Shown: positions 1-11,584, counted from the first letter of the stretch. The stretch: DNA of 44,183 nucleotides from Bacteroidales bacterium (GCA_017548445.1 JAFYZZ010000024.1:1-44183); one strand, 5' to 3'. Notes: a model not told the origin generated them from the sequence alone. Numbers and translations are program-made.

Positions 1-1
1 G

Positions 2-739
2 GCAGGACGCACCGCCGAGGCGCTGCAGGCGCTGGAGCGGGTGACCGCCTTCGGCAACGACGAGGATATCTCCGCCCTGCAGAGCGCCGTCACGCTGGCC
101 CGCGAAGACTACCTGCGCGGCCGGCAGGAACTTGCGACGGAGCGGCTCCGTTCCTCGCGCCTCGCCCTGGCGGCACTGCTGTTCCTGCTGCTCGCCGTGG
201 GCAGCACGGCGCTGTGGTACCTGCGTGCCCGCCGTATCGAGAGCGAAAAGGCGCTCGCCGAAGAACGTGCCGAGACCGAACGCTACATCGGCATCGCCGA
301 GGAACTGCAGGCCCGCCTGGGAGAGACTTCCCGGCGCCTGCGCGACACCGCCGCCGGCAAGAACGAGGTGCTGGAGCGGCTCTGCGAGCAGTACTACGTG
401 TTTGAAGGCACCGACAAACTGCAGAAGAACCTGCTGAAGGAGGTCAAGTCGGCCGTGGAAGGCCTGCGGGAAGACCCGAAGGTGCTTGCCCGGCTGGAGC
501 GCTCCGTGGATGCCTCCCGCGACGGGGCGGCCGCGAAGCTGCGCGCCCAGCTGCCGAACTGCAAGGAAGAGGACGTCAAGCTGTTCGTGCTGGCCGCCTC
601 CGGCTTCAGCCGCACCGCGATGGCCACCCTGATGGACAAGGAAAAAGGCGTGGTGAACAACCGGCTCTGGAGGCTCAAAGGGCGCATTTCCGACTCGGAC
701 GCCCCGGACAGGGAGCTCCTGCTGGCTTGTTTGGACTAA
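2..739 (+). CDS. Membrane-anchored regulator with C-terminal helix-turn-helix, 5' end missing
   Basis: The reading frame is already open at base 2, so the N-terminal part lies outside the window. The visible part begins with an alpha-helical stretch resembling the end of a tetratricopeptide region. One hydrophobic membrane helix follows at about bases 160-222 (LALAALLFLLLAVGSTALWY). After it comes a charged coiled coil rich in Glu, Arg and Ala. The C-terminus (around FVLAASGFSRTAMATLM and NNRLWRLKGRI) resembles a LuxR-like helix-turn-helix. TPR - membrane helix - coiled coil - HTH is a common Bacteroidetes architecture for one-component or partner-dependent regulators. Its target is unknown. 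It ends 8 bp before a 14-bp inverted repeat and is followed by a good terminator. Confidence 0.6.
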   Translation, partial: AGRTAEALQALERVTAFGNDEDISALQSAVTLAREDYLRGRQELATERLRSSRLALAALLFLLLAVGSTALWYLRARRIESEKALAEERAETERYIGIAEELQARLGETSRRLRDTAAGKNEVLERLCEQYYVFEGTDKLQKNLLKEVKSAVEGLREDPKVLARLERSVDASRDGAAAKLRAQLPNCKEEDVKLFVLAASGFSRTAMATLMDKEKGVVNNRLWRLKGRISDSDAPDRELLLACLD

Positions 740-746
740 AATGTAA

Positions 747-825
747 CTAATTGATAATCAAGCACTTGCAATCCGCGAGATTTTTTCGCGGATTGTTTGT
801 TTATAATAGACTGATTATCAATTAG
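747..825. repeat. Perfect 14-bp inverted repeat enclosing a terminator
   Basis: CTAATTGATAATCA at 747-760 is the exact reverse complement of TGATTATCAATTAG at 812-825. The two arms flank the hairpin terminator at 769-795. They can form an outer stem around it in RNA, or a cruciform in DNA. The function is not known. Confidence 0.6.
769..803 (+). terminator. Rho-independent terminator
   Basis: A 10-bp stem CAATCCGCGA / TCGCGGATTG with a 7-nt loop (GATTTTT) is followed by a T-rich tract. It lies 29 bp downstream of the regulator stop codon. Confidence 0.75.
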
Positions 826-863
826 ATATAGATGCCCCGCGAGATTATTTACACGTGCGGAAA

Positions 864-896
864 TTTGGAAAACGCCCCTTCGCGGCCATAACTTTG
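864..896 (+). promoter_or_regulatory. Bacteroidetes-type promoter of the tonB-like gene
   Basis: The -33 box TTTG (864-867), a 21-bp spacer and the -7 box TAACTTTG (889-896) match the Bacteroidetes primary sigma consensus TTTG-n(19-21)-TAnnTTTG. The start codon is 28 bp downstream of the -7 box. Confidence 0.75.
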
Positions 897-924
897 CAAC
901 GGACAATCAAAAACCCCGAAAGTT

Positions 925-1608
925 ATGGAAACGAAGAAAACCCAACGCGCTTCTCTCGAAAACAAGAGAGTCGTCTTTATCGAAATCGGACTCATCGTGT
1001 CCCTGCTCGCCGTCATCGGCGCATTCTCCTACTCCACCGCCGTCCGGAAGGCTCCCGTCCTCCAGGGGACCAGCCAGGCCTTCATCCCCGACGAGATCGT
1101 CCCGATCGTCCGCGACACGCCCCCGGAACCTCCGAAGGCTCCCGCCATCCCGCAGTTCTCGGAAGTCCTGGCCATCGTGGACGACGACATCCAGACGCAG
1201 GACGTCATCACCTTCGACGACACCGACATCGACGTGCCGGTGTATGACTACCGCGAGACGGTCGTGGAAACGACCGTGGAAGAAGAAGACATCCCCTTCG
1301 TGCTGGTGGAACAGAAGCCGAGCTTCCAGGGCGGCGACGCCAACGACTTCAGCCGCTGGATCGCCCAGCACCTCGACTACCCCGAGATTGCCAAGGAGAA
1401 CGGTGTGGAGGGCCGCGTGGTCCTGCGTTTCACCGTAATGAAAGACGGCACCGTAGGCAACCTGACCGTGCTGCGCAGCGTGGATCCTTCGCTGGACCGG
1501 GAAGCCCTGCGGGTGGTATCCACCTCCCCGAAATGGGAACCCGGCCGCCAGCGCGACCGCGCCGTGAACGTCACCTACGAGTTCCCCGTCATCTTCCGGC
1601 TGCGCTAG
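925..1608 (+). CDS. TonB-family energy transducer
   Basis: A 227-residue inner-membrane protein expected to transmit proton-motive energy from ExbB/ExbD to TonB-dependent outer-membrane transporters such as SusC. One N-terminal membrane helix lies at about residues 17-36. A periplasmic linker, rich first in Pro and then strongly acidic, covers about 45-130. A C-terminal TonB domain follows at about 135-227; it contains a YPEIAKENGVEGRVVLRF-type strand and ends in FPVIFRLR. Acidic linkers are usual in Bacteroidetes TonB proteins. Length and layout are complete. The gene is monocistronic with a clear promoter. It could serve the nearby SusC, but such transducers are often shared. Its last 20 bp overlap the convergent esterase-like gene. 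Confidence 0.88.
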   Translation: METKKTQRASLENKRVVFIEIGLIVSLLAVIGAFSYSTAVRKAPVLQGTSQAFIPDEIVPIVRDTPPEPPKAPAIPQFSEVLAIVDDDIQTQDVITFDDTDIDVPVYDYRETVVETTVEEEDIPFVLVEQKPSFQGGDANDFSRWIAQHLDYPEIAKENGVEGRVVLRFTVMKDGTVGNLTVLRSVDPSLDREALRVVSTSPKWEPGRQRDRAVNVTYEFPVIFRLR

Positions 1609-2587
1609 CGGCGAAGCCGTTCGTCTGCATCCAACGGTAGAGGTGCTCCCGCCACGCGCCGGAAGTGGTGCCGCCATCGTCCGGTCCGAAGCCGCCGGTG
1701 CCATCGTCGTAGATATACATCTCGGCGTTGGCGCCGGCCTTTTTCCACTCCAGGAAGAGGGCCAGCATACCGGCCGCCACGTTGTTGTGCCGGGCACGCA
1801 CGGCGATGAAGAGTTTCGGGGCGTTCTCCGGAACCGTCACATCCTCCAGCGAAGGGCCGTAGCAGCTCGCCAGGAAGGCGGGCATCGTCGCCGCGTCGGC
1901 CTTCAGCGTAGCGGAAATGGCCACGCCGCCGCCCGCCGAATAGCCCAGGTAGCCGACTTTCTTCGGGTCGATCCCCCACTCCTGTGCGCGGGCGCGCACC
2001 AGGCGGATGGTCCGAAGCGCATCATCCGCAGCTGCGTCCAGGGTGGGATTGGGCGCCCCCGACTGGTCCGGGTTGCAGTTGGCTTTCTTCAGCTGGTCGA
2101 AACCGGTGATGTCCGGGACGACCAGGCGCATCTGGGGCGCACCTGCCGGGGCGCCGGCCTGCGGCCGGGGACCTGCAGGGGCCGGCCCCTGCGGGCGCGG
2201 CCCGGCTCCGCCCAGATGGTATTTCAGGCCTATCACGGCCACGCCGCGCTCATTCAGCCAGCGGGCCATACTCTCCACGTCGTTGCCCCAGGAATGGAAC
2301 ATCAGTCCGCCTCCGGCCAGGATGATCACGGCCGTGCCGGTGTTGTTGTCCGCCTTCGGCAGGAACACCTTCAAGGCCGGTTCGGTGGTGCCGGAGATGC
2401 CTTGGATGCCTCCCGCGTCGTCATAGGTCACACGGTCGTCCGCGTTCAGCAGCGGGGCCTCATTGCCGTCCAGGTCCAGCGTGAACACACGCGAGGCGAA
2501 AGGATAAGCGGCGGTCTGGGCCGGCAGGGACAGCGGGCACAGCACCAGCAGGCCGGCTATCAAGGTAAAGAGAGGAGTGGTTTTCAT
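1589..2587 (-). CDS. Secreted alpha/beta-hydrolase (acetylxylan-esterase-like), probably degenerate active site
   Basis: A 332-residue protein with a signal peptide (about 1-24, ending PAQ). The family is the alpha/beta-hydrolase group often found in Bacteroidetes xylan loci. It has an oxyanion GGG near residue 92 and the nucleophile elbow GYSAGGG with Ser217. A Pro/Gly/Ala-rich insertion sits at about 126-150. The region that normally carries the catalytic Asp (A-x-D-D type) reads VRARHNN (263-269). The usual GGHGFG His motif reads GTGGFG (296-301), so Asp and His both appear substituted. It may be a non-catalytic binding protein or use other residues. It starts 28 bp after mltG and may be co-transcribed with it. 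It overlaps the convergent tonB-like gene by 20 bp. Confidence 0.75.
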   Translation of the reverse strand: MKTTPLFTLIAGLLVLCPLSLPAQTAAYPFASRVFTLDLDGNEAPLLNADDRVTYDDAGGIQGISGTTEPALKVFLPKADNNTGTAVIILAGGGLMFHSWGNDVESMARWLNERGVAVIGLKYHLGGAGPRPQGPAPAGPRPQAGAPAGAPQMRLVVPDITGFDQLKKANCNPDQSGAPNPTLDAAADDALRTIRLVRARAQEWGIDPKKVGYLGYSAGGGVAISATLKADAATMPAFLASCYGPSLEDVTVPENAPKLFIAVRARHNNVAAGMLALFLEWKKAGANAEMYIYDDGTGGFGPDDGGTTSGAWREHLYRWMQTNGFAASAAGR

Positions 2588-2615
2588 ATACGAAAGTTTC
2601 AGTGTTTTACAGGGT

Positions 2616-3650
2616 CTAGTTGCGGCCGCGTCGGTTCAGCTCCGCCTGGAAGGCAGCCGCGTTGCGGTTGTGCTCGGCGAGCGTCTTCGCGAAAACGTGG
2701 GTGCCGGAGAAGTCGGCGTTGGCGCAGAAATAGAGGTTGCCGGCGCCCCAGGTGCCTCCGAAATCGGGGTTGAGCACCGCGTCCAGCGCAGCGCGCGTGG
2801 GCACGCAGATAGGCCCCGGAGGCAGGCCGGTGTGCGTATAGGTATTGTAGGCGGAGTCCACTTCCAGATGTTTCAGCAGGATACGGTTCAGCTGATAGTC
2901 GTAGCAGAAGGCGATAGTCGGGTCCGCCTGCAGCGGCATCCCGATCTTGAGCCGGTTCAGGTACACGCCCGCAATCTTGGGCATCTCTTCCTCGTTGTTG
3001 GATTCGGCCTTGACGATGGAGGCGAGCGTGGACGCCTGCTGGCGGCTCAGGCGCAGGGCCTTGGCCTTTGCGTCGCGTTCCGGCGTCCAAAATGCATCCC
3101 ACGCGGCTTTCTGCTTGTCGAACACGTCGGTCATCGAAGCGGTCCAGTAGATGTCGTAGGTGTCGGGCAGCAGCAGCGAGAAGACGTTGCGCGGGGTGAA
3201 GCCGTACCCGGCGAGCAGGTGCTCGTCGTTCAGCGCCTTGTACACCGTGGCGGAATCCAGCAGGAGCTGGCTCGAGATCTTGGCGGCGATGTTGCCCTTG
3301 ACGCGCAGGTTGCCGTTCAGGGCCAGTTTCACGGGGGTCTGCCAGCCGTTGTTGAGCATCCGCGCCACATACACGCTCGCGTCGCGCGGCGACACCGTAT
3401 AATGCCCCGGCGTGAGGTATTGCTCCACCTGCTTGGCCTGGAAGCAGCGCTCCAGGCTCTTCCGGCTGATGACCTGCGCCTTGTCGGCAATCATCTCCAG
3501 CACCTTCGAGGCCGTCATCTCCGGATATACGTAGATTTCCGCCTGCTTGCGGAAATTCGGCAGCTTGTTGTCCCGAAGCCAGTTCCAGCCGAGCACGGCT
3601 CCGATCGCGAGCACGACCAGCGCCAGGAAGACATAAACGACTTTCTTCAT
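2616..3650 (-). CDS. mltG: Endolytic murein transglycosylase (MltG/YceG-like)
   Basis: A 344-residue inner-membrane protein that cleaves nascent peptidoglycan strands and terminates glycan elongation. A single N-terminal membrane helix (about 4-22) is followed by a LysM-like segment and the YceG domain. The catalytic motif is ASIVKAESNNEEEMPKIAGV, with Glu216 as the probable catalytic acid. The downstream segment LKIGMPLQADPTI and a GLPPGPICVP motif are typical of the family. The ATG at 3650 is chosen because it directly precedes the hydrophobic helix; an upstream in-frame ATG at 3698 would place charged residues in front and lies upstream of the -7 box. This is a housekeeping gene unrelated to the flanking sugar enzymes. 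Confidence 0.9.
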   Translation of the reverse strand: MKKVVYVFLALVVLAIGAVLGWNWLRDNKLPNFRKQAEIYVYPEMTASKVLEMIADKAQVISRKSLERCFQAKQVEQYLTPGHYTVSPRDASVYVARMLNNGWQTPVKLALNGNLRVKGNIAAKISSQLLLDSATVYKALNDEHLLAGYGFTPRNVFSLLLPDTYDIYWTASMTDVFDKQKAAWDAFWTPERDAKAKALRLSRQQASTLASIVKAESNNEEEMPKIAGVYLNRLKIGMPLQADPTIAFCYDYQLNRILLKHLEVDSAYNTYTHTGLPPGPICVPTRAALDAVLNPDFGGTWGAGNLYFCANADFSGTHVFAKTLAEHNRNAAAFQAELNRRGRN

Positions 3651-3658
3651 ACGAAGAA

Positions 3659-3666
3659 CAAAGATA
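3659..3666 (-). promoter_or_regulatory. -7 box TATCTTTG of mltG
   Basis: On the minus strand TATCTTTG fits TAnnTTTG and ends 8 nt before the mltG start codon, implying a nearly leaderless transcript. No -33 TTTG is evident. Confidence 0.55.
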
Positions 3667-3758
3667 CGAAAAAACCGCACTACTGTGGGGAATTTCACCC
3701 ACAGCAGTCGATTGTTTTTGGAAAAAAGCTAAATTAGTGCATCCAAAAACGCATTTTT

Positions 3759-7289
<3,531 letters not shown>

Positions 7290-7295
7290 CTATTG

Positions 7296-7303
7296 CAAAA
7301 ATA
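7296..7303 (-). promoter_or_regulatory. -7 box TATTTTTG of the CE1 gene
   Basis: On the minus strand TATTTTTG fits TAnnTTTG and lies 24 nt upstream of the CE1 start at 7271. No convincing -33 element is seen. Confidence 0.5.
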
Positions 7304-7317
7304 AACAATCCCTGCGA

Positions 7318-7356
7318 CTTTTTGACGTCCGCGCTTGCGCGGAAAAAGCTTTTTTT
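7318..7356 (+). terminator. Terminator-like hairpin in a divergent intergenic region
   Basis: TCCGCG (7328-7333) pairs with CGCGGA (7338-7343), extended by CTTTTT / AAAAAG, and is followed by a run of seven T. It lies between two divergently transcribed genes, where a terminator of either is not expected. It may act as a leader attenuator for the plus-strand operon or as insulation. Confidence 0.45.
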
Positions 7357-7387
7357 CTAAATTCAAGCCGTAATAGCCAAACCCGGT

Positions 7388-8659
7388 ATGAGAAAATCCC
7401 TCCTGCTTGCCGCCATCGCTCTGGCGGCCCTCTCCTGCGGACGTCCGCAGGCCGACGTGGAACGCATAGACCTCTACACTTCCGTCGGCGACGTCGGGAT
7501 GCAGGTCGACGCCCTGGAAATCACCGTAGCCAACCCCGCCTCCCTGCGCGGCCTGACCGCCAGCGACTTCGACCTCACGGGCAACGCGCCCGCCGGCTAT
7601 ATCGACGTCAAGACCGGGCAGGCCCCCGCGGAGTATGCCGAGGACGGGATCAGCCTCACGCGCGACGGAAACAAACTGCGCATCGAAGCGACTCCCTTCG
7701 CCCTCGAGGGCAAGATGGAGGACTTCTTCAAGCGCGTCCCCTGGGAACTGCGCTGCAGCGCCGATTCCGCCCTGAACGTCACCGCAGCCCAGGCTACGGA
7801 GCGGCACATCGCCGTGCTGGACGACTGCATCACCGGCAGCTTCACCTTCGCCGGGCTCACCCGCGAGTATATGCTGCACCTGCCGAAGGACGCCGACGGC
7901 AATCCCATCCCGAACGTCCCGCTGATGGTCTGGCAGATCGGCGGCGGCGAATATGACAAGGACCTGATGACCGCCGCCACTGCGAACCGCTGCCTGGTTT
8001 CACTGGCCACCGAGGGCATCCCCTGCGCCGCGCTGGTCTTCGCCATCGCCAATCCCAATTACTCCTACAGCGCCTCCCTGTTCCCGGAGAAGATCGAGCT
8101 CATTGACCGCAACAACGCCCTCCAGATGGCCTTCATCGACACGCTCATCGCCGAGGGCAAGGTGGACGGCTCGCGGCTCTTCTGCGCCGGCGCCTCCAGC
8201 GGCGGCGGCTGCACGATGCGTTTTACGATGCAGTTCCCGGACCGCTTCAAGGCGGCCATCCCCTGCTGCCCGATGGATCCCATCGTGCCCATCCACCAGG
8301 TGCAGGAGAAGTACCCCGGCCAGTTCGCGGCCGACCTGGTGAAAGCCTTCCAGGGCAAGGTTTACAAGTGGAACGGCAGCGATATGGAACTCTCCCCCAT
8401 CGACACCAAGGCCTTCACGGCGCTGCCGATGCATTTCGTGCACGCCGCCTCAGACCAGACCTGCAAGATCGCCAGTTCGTATTCCTATATCGAAGCGCGC
8501 AAACGCCTGGGCGCGAAAGACGACCGCCTGCTCGTCTATTCCGACGAGGATATGGCCGCCTGGGGCCTCCCCACGATGCTCGCCCACTTCTCCTGGGTCC
8601 CCCTGCTGGACGACTATTCCGAAGGCAGCGTAATGCGTTGGATGACAGACCAATTCTAG
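7388..8659 (+). CDS. Lipoprotein esterase, CE1 / PHB-depolymerase-like
   Basis: A 423-residue predicted lipoprotein (lipobox ALSC, Cys17). The N-terminal half (about 22-145) is a beta-rich domain of unknown role. The C-terminal half is an alpha/beta-hydrolase of the secreted esterase / polyhydroxybutyrate-depolymerase-like group. Its GASSGGG elbow carries Ser270, the probable Asp is 356 in HAASDQ, and the probable His is 400 in LAHFSW, giving a complete triad. Related proteins occur in Bacteroidetes loci next to GH enzymes and are thought to remove acyl groups. The downstream GH3 gene starts 6 bp after its stop, so the two form an operon. Acyl specificity is unknown. Confidence 0.75.
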   Translation: MRKSLLLAAIALAALSCGRPQADVERIDLYTSVGDVGMQVDALEITVANPASLRGLTASDFDLTGNAPAGYIDVKTGQAPAEYAEDGISLTRDGNKLRIEATPFALEGKMEDFFKRVPWELRCSADSALNVTAAQATERHIAVLDDCITGSFTFAGLTREYMLHLPKDADGNPIPNVPLMVWQIGGGEYDKDLMTAATANRCLVSLATEGIPCAALVFAIANPNYSYSASLFPEKIELIDRNNALQMAFIDTLIAEGKVDGSRLFCAGASSGGGCTMRFTMQFPDRFKAAIPCCPMDPIVPIHQVQEKYPGQFAADLVKAFQGKVYKWNGSDMELSPIDTKAFTALPMHFVHAASDQTCKIASSYSYIEARKRLGAKDDRLLVYSDEDMAAWGLPTMLAHFSWVPLLDDYSEGSVMRWMTDQF

Positions 8660-8665
8660 AAAACT

Positions 8666-10858
8666 ATGCATAAAAGAGTCCTTCTTTTCCTGGCCATCCT
8701 ATCCGCATCTGCCGGACTCCGCGCCCAGGAATTCACCTACCCCTTCCAGAATCCCGTCCTGTCCGAAGACGAACGCCTGGACAACGCCGTGTCGCTGATG
8801 ACCGTGGACGAGAAGATCGCCACCGTCGTGGGCCAGGGCGTGCCCCGGCTCGGGATCGACAATCCCGGTGCCACCGAAGCCATCCACGGCATCGTGCGCG
8901 GCGGCGACTCTGAACTCAAGAGCCTCGGCAACGCCGGCCAGTTCGGCAACTGGCCCGGCTGGACCCCGCCCAAATACCGCAACAGCACCGCCTTCCCCCA
9001 GGCCTACGGCATCGGTGAGACCTGGGACCGGGAAATGGCCTGGACCGTGGGTGACGTGATGTCCTACGAGGCCCGTTTCTATTCCAAGGACAATCCCCGC
9101 AAGGCCCTGGTCCTGTGGGCGCCGAACGCCGACATCGCGCGTGACCCCCGCTGGGGCCGCACCGAAGAAAGCTTCGGCGAGGATCCCTACCTCGTAGGCG
9201 AGCTGGTGGCCGCCGAAGTGAAAGGCATCCAGGGCGACGACCCCACCTACTGGCGCGGCGCCTCCCTGATGAAGCATTTCCTCGCCAACAGCAACGAAGA
9301 CAACCGCTACGGCACCGATTCCCGCTTCGACGAATCCCTGTTCCGCGACTACTACTCCTACGGCTTCTGGAAAGGCGCCAAGGCCGGAGCCAAGTCGCTG
9401 ATGACCGCCTACAACGCCTACAACGGCGTGCCCTGCATCGCGAACGACTTCATCGGGACGATCCTGCGCGACGAATGGGGTATGGACGGCACCATCGTGG
9501 ACGACGCCGGCGCCCTGCGCTATATGGTCGAGCCCCACAAATACGCAAAAGACATCAACGAGGCCGTCAAGCTGGCTCTCGAAGCCGGCCTGACACGGTT
9601 CATCGACTCCAACTTCCAGCAGGTCAAGGCCGCCTGGGACGCCGGACTCATCTCCGAAGAAGTCCTGGACGCACGTACCAAGTGCAACCTCCGGACAATG
9701 CTCAAGCTTGGCCTGATGGACGCCGCCTGCCCTTACGACCAACAGGGATTCGGCTCCGACGAGGACATCCCCTGGGAGCGCCAGGAATTCAAGGACAAGG
9801 CCCGCCTGGTCACGCAGAAATCCATCGTACTGCTGAAGAACGAGGGGGACATCCTTCCCATCGACAAGGCTAAGGTCAAGAAGATCGCCGTGTTCGGCAA
9901 CCGCGCCGAGGCCGTCCTGAAGGACTGGTACGGCGCCCTGCCCACCTACCGCATCAGCCCGCTGGAAGGCATCCGGGCCAAGGTGGAAGGCACCGGCGTG
10001 GAAGTCCGCTTCCAGCGCTGGGATTCCGACGGTTCCGCCCAGGAACTGGCCCGGTGGGCCGACGTGTGCATCGTGTGCGTGGGCAACCATCCCGCCACCA
10101 GCCCCGACTGGGACGACCAGTCCGTCCAGTCCCCCTGGGCCTACGGCACCGTGGCCGGCGACGGCCGCGAGGCGCTGGACCGCCGCTCGCTGCAGCTGGA
10201 AACCGAAGACCTGATCAAGGTCATCTGGCAGGCCAACCACAACACCGTGGCGGTCCTGATCAGCAGTTTCCCCTTCGCCATCAACTGGACGGCCGCGAAC
10301 GTGCCGGGCATCGTCCACCTCACGCAGTGCAGCCAGGAGCTCGGCAGCGCCCTCGCGGACGTGCTCTTCGGCGACTACAACCCCGCCGGGCGCCTCACCC
10401 AGACCTGGGTGAGCGACATCCTGGACCTGCCGAATATGCTGGACTACGACATCCGCCACGGCCGCACCTATATGTATTTCAAAGGCAAGCCCATCTTCCC
10501 CTTCGGCTTCGGCCTCAGCTACACGAGTTTCAAATATTCCGGCCTGAAGGCATCCCGCGACGGCGACGACTTCATCTTCCGCTTCCGGCTCAGGAACACG
10601 GGCGCACGCGATGGCGAGGAAGTCGTGCAGCTGTATGCCAGCTTCCAGGGTGACGACGCGGCCAGGCGCCTGCGCGGCTTCGAACGCATCGCCCTCAAGG
10701 CCGGCGAGCAGAAGGAGGTGGTGATCCGCGTACCCGCGGACGATATGAAGCTCTGGGACGAGGGCGCTCACGCCTTCGCCTTCCGCGGCAGGAAGGCCCG
10801 CATCCAGATCGGCGCTTCCTCCGCCGACATCCGTCTCAGAAAGAGCGTCAAGTTATAA
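8666..10858 (+). CDS. Glycoside hydrolase family 3 (beta-xylosidase/beta-glucosidase-like), secreted
   Basis: A 730-residue GH3 enzyme with a signal peptide (about 1-20, LRAQ) and no lipobox, so probably periplasmic. The N-terminal barrel contains DPRWGRTEESFGEDPYL (about 160-176), K203-H204 and the nucleophile region GTIVDDAGA with Asp280 aligned to the usual VSDWGA Asp. The alpha/beta sandwich domain covers about 370-590. A C-terminal fibronectin-III-like domain (about 630-720) includes the usual EVVQLYASF strand. The DPRWGR and NSTAFPQAYGIGETWD motifs resemble GH3 xylosidases, but GH3 specificity is hard to read from sequence. It is co-transcribed with the lipoprotein esterase, suggesting de-esterification followed by sugar release. 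Confidence 0.87.
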   Translation: MHKRVLLFLAILSASAGLRAQEFTYPFQNPVLSEDERLDNAVSLMTVDEKIATVVGQGVPRLGIDNPGATEAIHGIVRGGDSELKSLGNAGQFGNWPGWTPPKYRNSTAFPQAYGIGETWDREMAWTVGDVMSYEARFYSKDNPRKALVLWAPNADIARDPRWGRTEESFGEDPYLVGELVAAEVKGIQGDDPTYWRGASLMKHFLANSNEDNRYGTDSRFDESLFRDYYSYGFWKGAKAGAKSLMTAYNAYNGVPCIANDFIGTILRDEWGMDGTIVDDAGALRYMVEPHKYAKDINEAVKLALEAGLTRFIDSNFQQVKAAWDAGLISEEVLDARTKCNLRTMLKLGLMDAACPYDQQGFGSDEDIPWERQEFKDKARLVTQKSIVLLKNEGDILPIDKAKVKKIAVFGNRAEAVLKDWYGALPTYRISPLEGIRAKVEGTGVEVRFQRWDSDGSAQELARWADVCIVCVGNHPATSPDWDDQSVQSPWAYGTVAGDGREALDRRSLQLETEDLIKVIWQANHNTVAVLISSFPFAINWTAANVPGIVHLTQCSQELGSALADVLFGDYNPAGRLTQTWVSDILDLPNMLDYDIRHGRTYMYFKGKPIFPFGFGLSYTSFKYSGLKASRDGDDFIFRFRLRNTGARDGEEVVQLYASFQGDDAARRLRGFERIALKAGEQKEVVIRVPADDMKLWDEGAHAFAFRGRKARIQIGASSADIRLRKSVKL

Positions 10859-10863
10859 TGGGA

Positions 10864-10896
10864 AAGCGGGCTGGTCCTCATCGGACCGGCCCGCTT
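10864..10896. terminator. Strong hairpin terminator between convergent operons
   Basis: AAGCGGGCTGGTCC (10864-10877) and GGACCGGCCCGCTT (10883-10896) form a 14-bp stem with one G-T pair and a 5-nt loop. It sits between the ends of the GH3 operon (plus) and the PUL operon (minus) and can serve both. Confidence 0.7.
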
Positions 10897-10915
10897 CCAT
10901 TATCCCGGGGTCTTT

Positions 10916-11584
10916 CTACTGCCCCGCCCACTCGCGGGCGAGGGAAAGGACCTCCTCCACCTTGCTGCCGTCCATTTTCCTGTGCGCGGAGAACCACGCC
11001 TCGATGGCGTCTTTCCCGTCCGGGAAGCACCTTTGGAAATTCTTCTTGGTCAGCGTCAGCACGGCGTCTTTCCGATAGAGGAACGCTTCCTCGCTCAGAC
11101 GGTACGGGACATTCCGGTTCTCATCGAACAGATAGTATTTCGAGTCGGACTGGATGCCCATCACGTTGCTCACGGCCGTGGTCTGGCTTTCCATCCCGTA
11201 ACCGGAAGTCTTGCTGTCCGTCAGCAGGAGCACGTTGCGGCGCACGGCGACAGACACCTCGTCCGTAACCGGAATCAGCCGGAGGAAACCACCGTTATAG
11301 GGTACGAACGTGACGCCGCCGATGACGACGCGCGTCATCGAATCGTCCATCTCCACGGCCAGTTCCGTCCCGTCCTTGTCGTTGTACCGGATGGTGTTGT
11401 CCACCGCGCAGATGTTGAACTTGCCGATGGCCGGAGCCTTGTCCCGGAACTGCACGGAGCCCTGTGCCATTTCGGGCATCAGGTAGAAGACGTCCACCGG
11501 AAGCCCTCCATCCCCGTCCTGCGCCCACAGGGCCGCGGCCGACCCGAACAGGGCGGCGACGGCCAGGGCGAAGAGTCTTTTCAT
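10916..11584 (-). CDS. Secreted protein of unknown function, last gene of the PUL operon
   Basis: A 222-residue protein with a signal peptide (about 1-22, LWAQ) and no lipobox. I do not recognise a family. The body is predicted mostly beta (alternating hydrophobic strands such as TRVVIGGVTFVPYNGGFLRL), followed by a helical C-terminal third with many Lys and Glu residues. No catalytic motif is evident. It starts 21 bp after the GH3 stop and is the promoter-distal gene of the minus-strand operon. The ATG at 11584 is preferred because the signal peptide begins there (MKRLFALAV). It could be a periplasmic accessory factor or a signalling protein. Confidence 0.7.
   Translation of the reverse strand: MKRLFALAVAALFGSAAALWAQDGDGGLPVDVFYLMPEMAQGSVQFRDKAPAIGKFNICAVDNTIRYNDKDGTELAVEMDDSMTRVVIGGVTFVPYNGGFLRLIPVTDEVSVAVRRNVLLLTDSKTSGYGMESQTTAVSNVMGIQSDSKYYLFDENRNVPYRLSEEAFLYRKDAVLTLTKKNFQRCFPDGKDAIEAWFSAHRKMDGSKVEEVLSLAREWAGQ

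Noticed and set aside
2126..2220. Possible strong GC hairpin or repeat inside the esterase-like gene
   Set aside because: It is explained by codons for a Pro/Gly/Ala-rich insertion (about residues 126-150), a common flexible loop, not a separate element.
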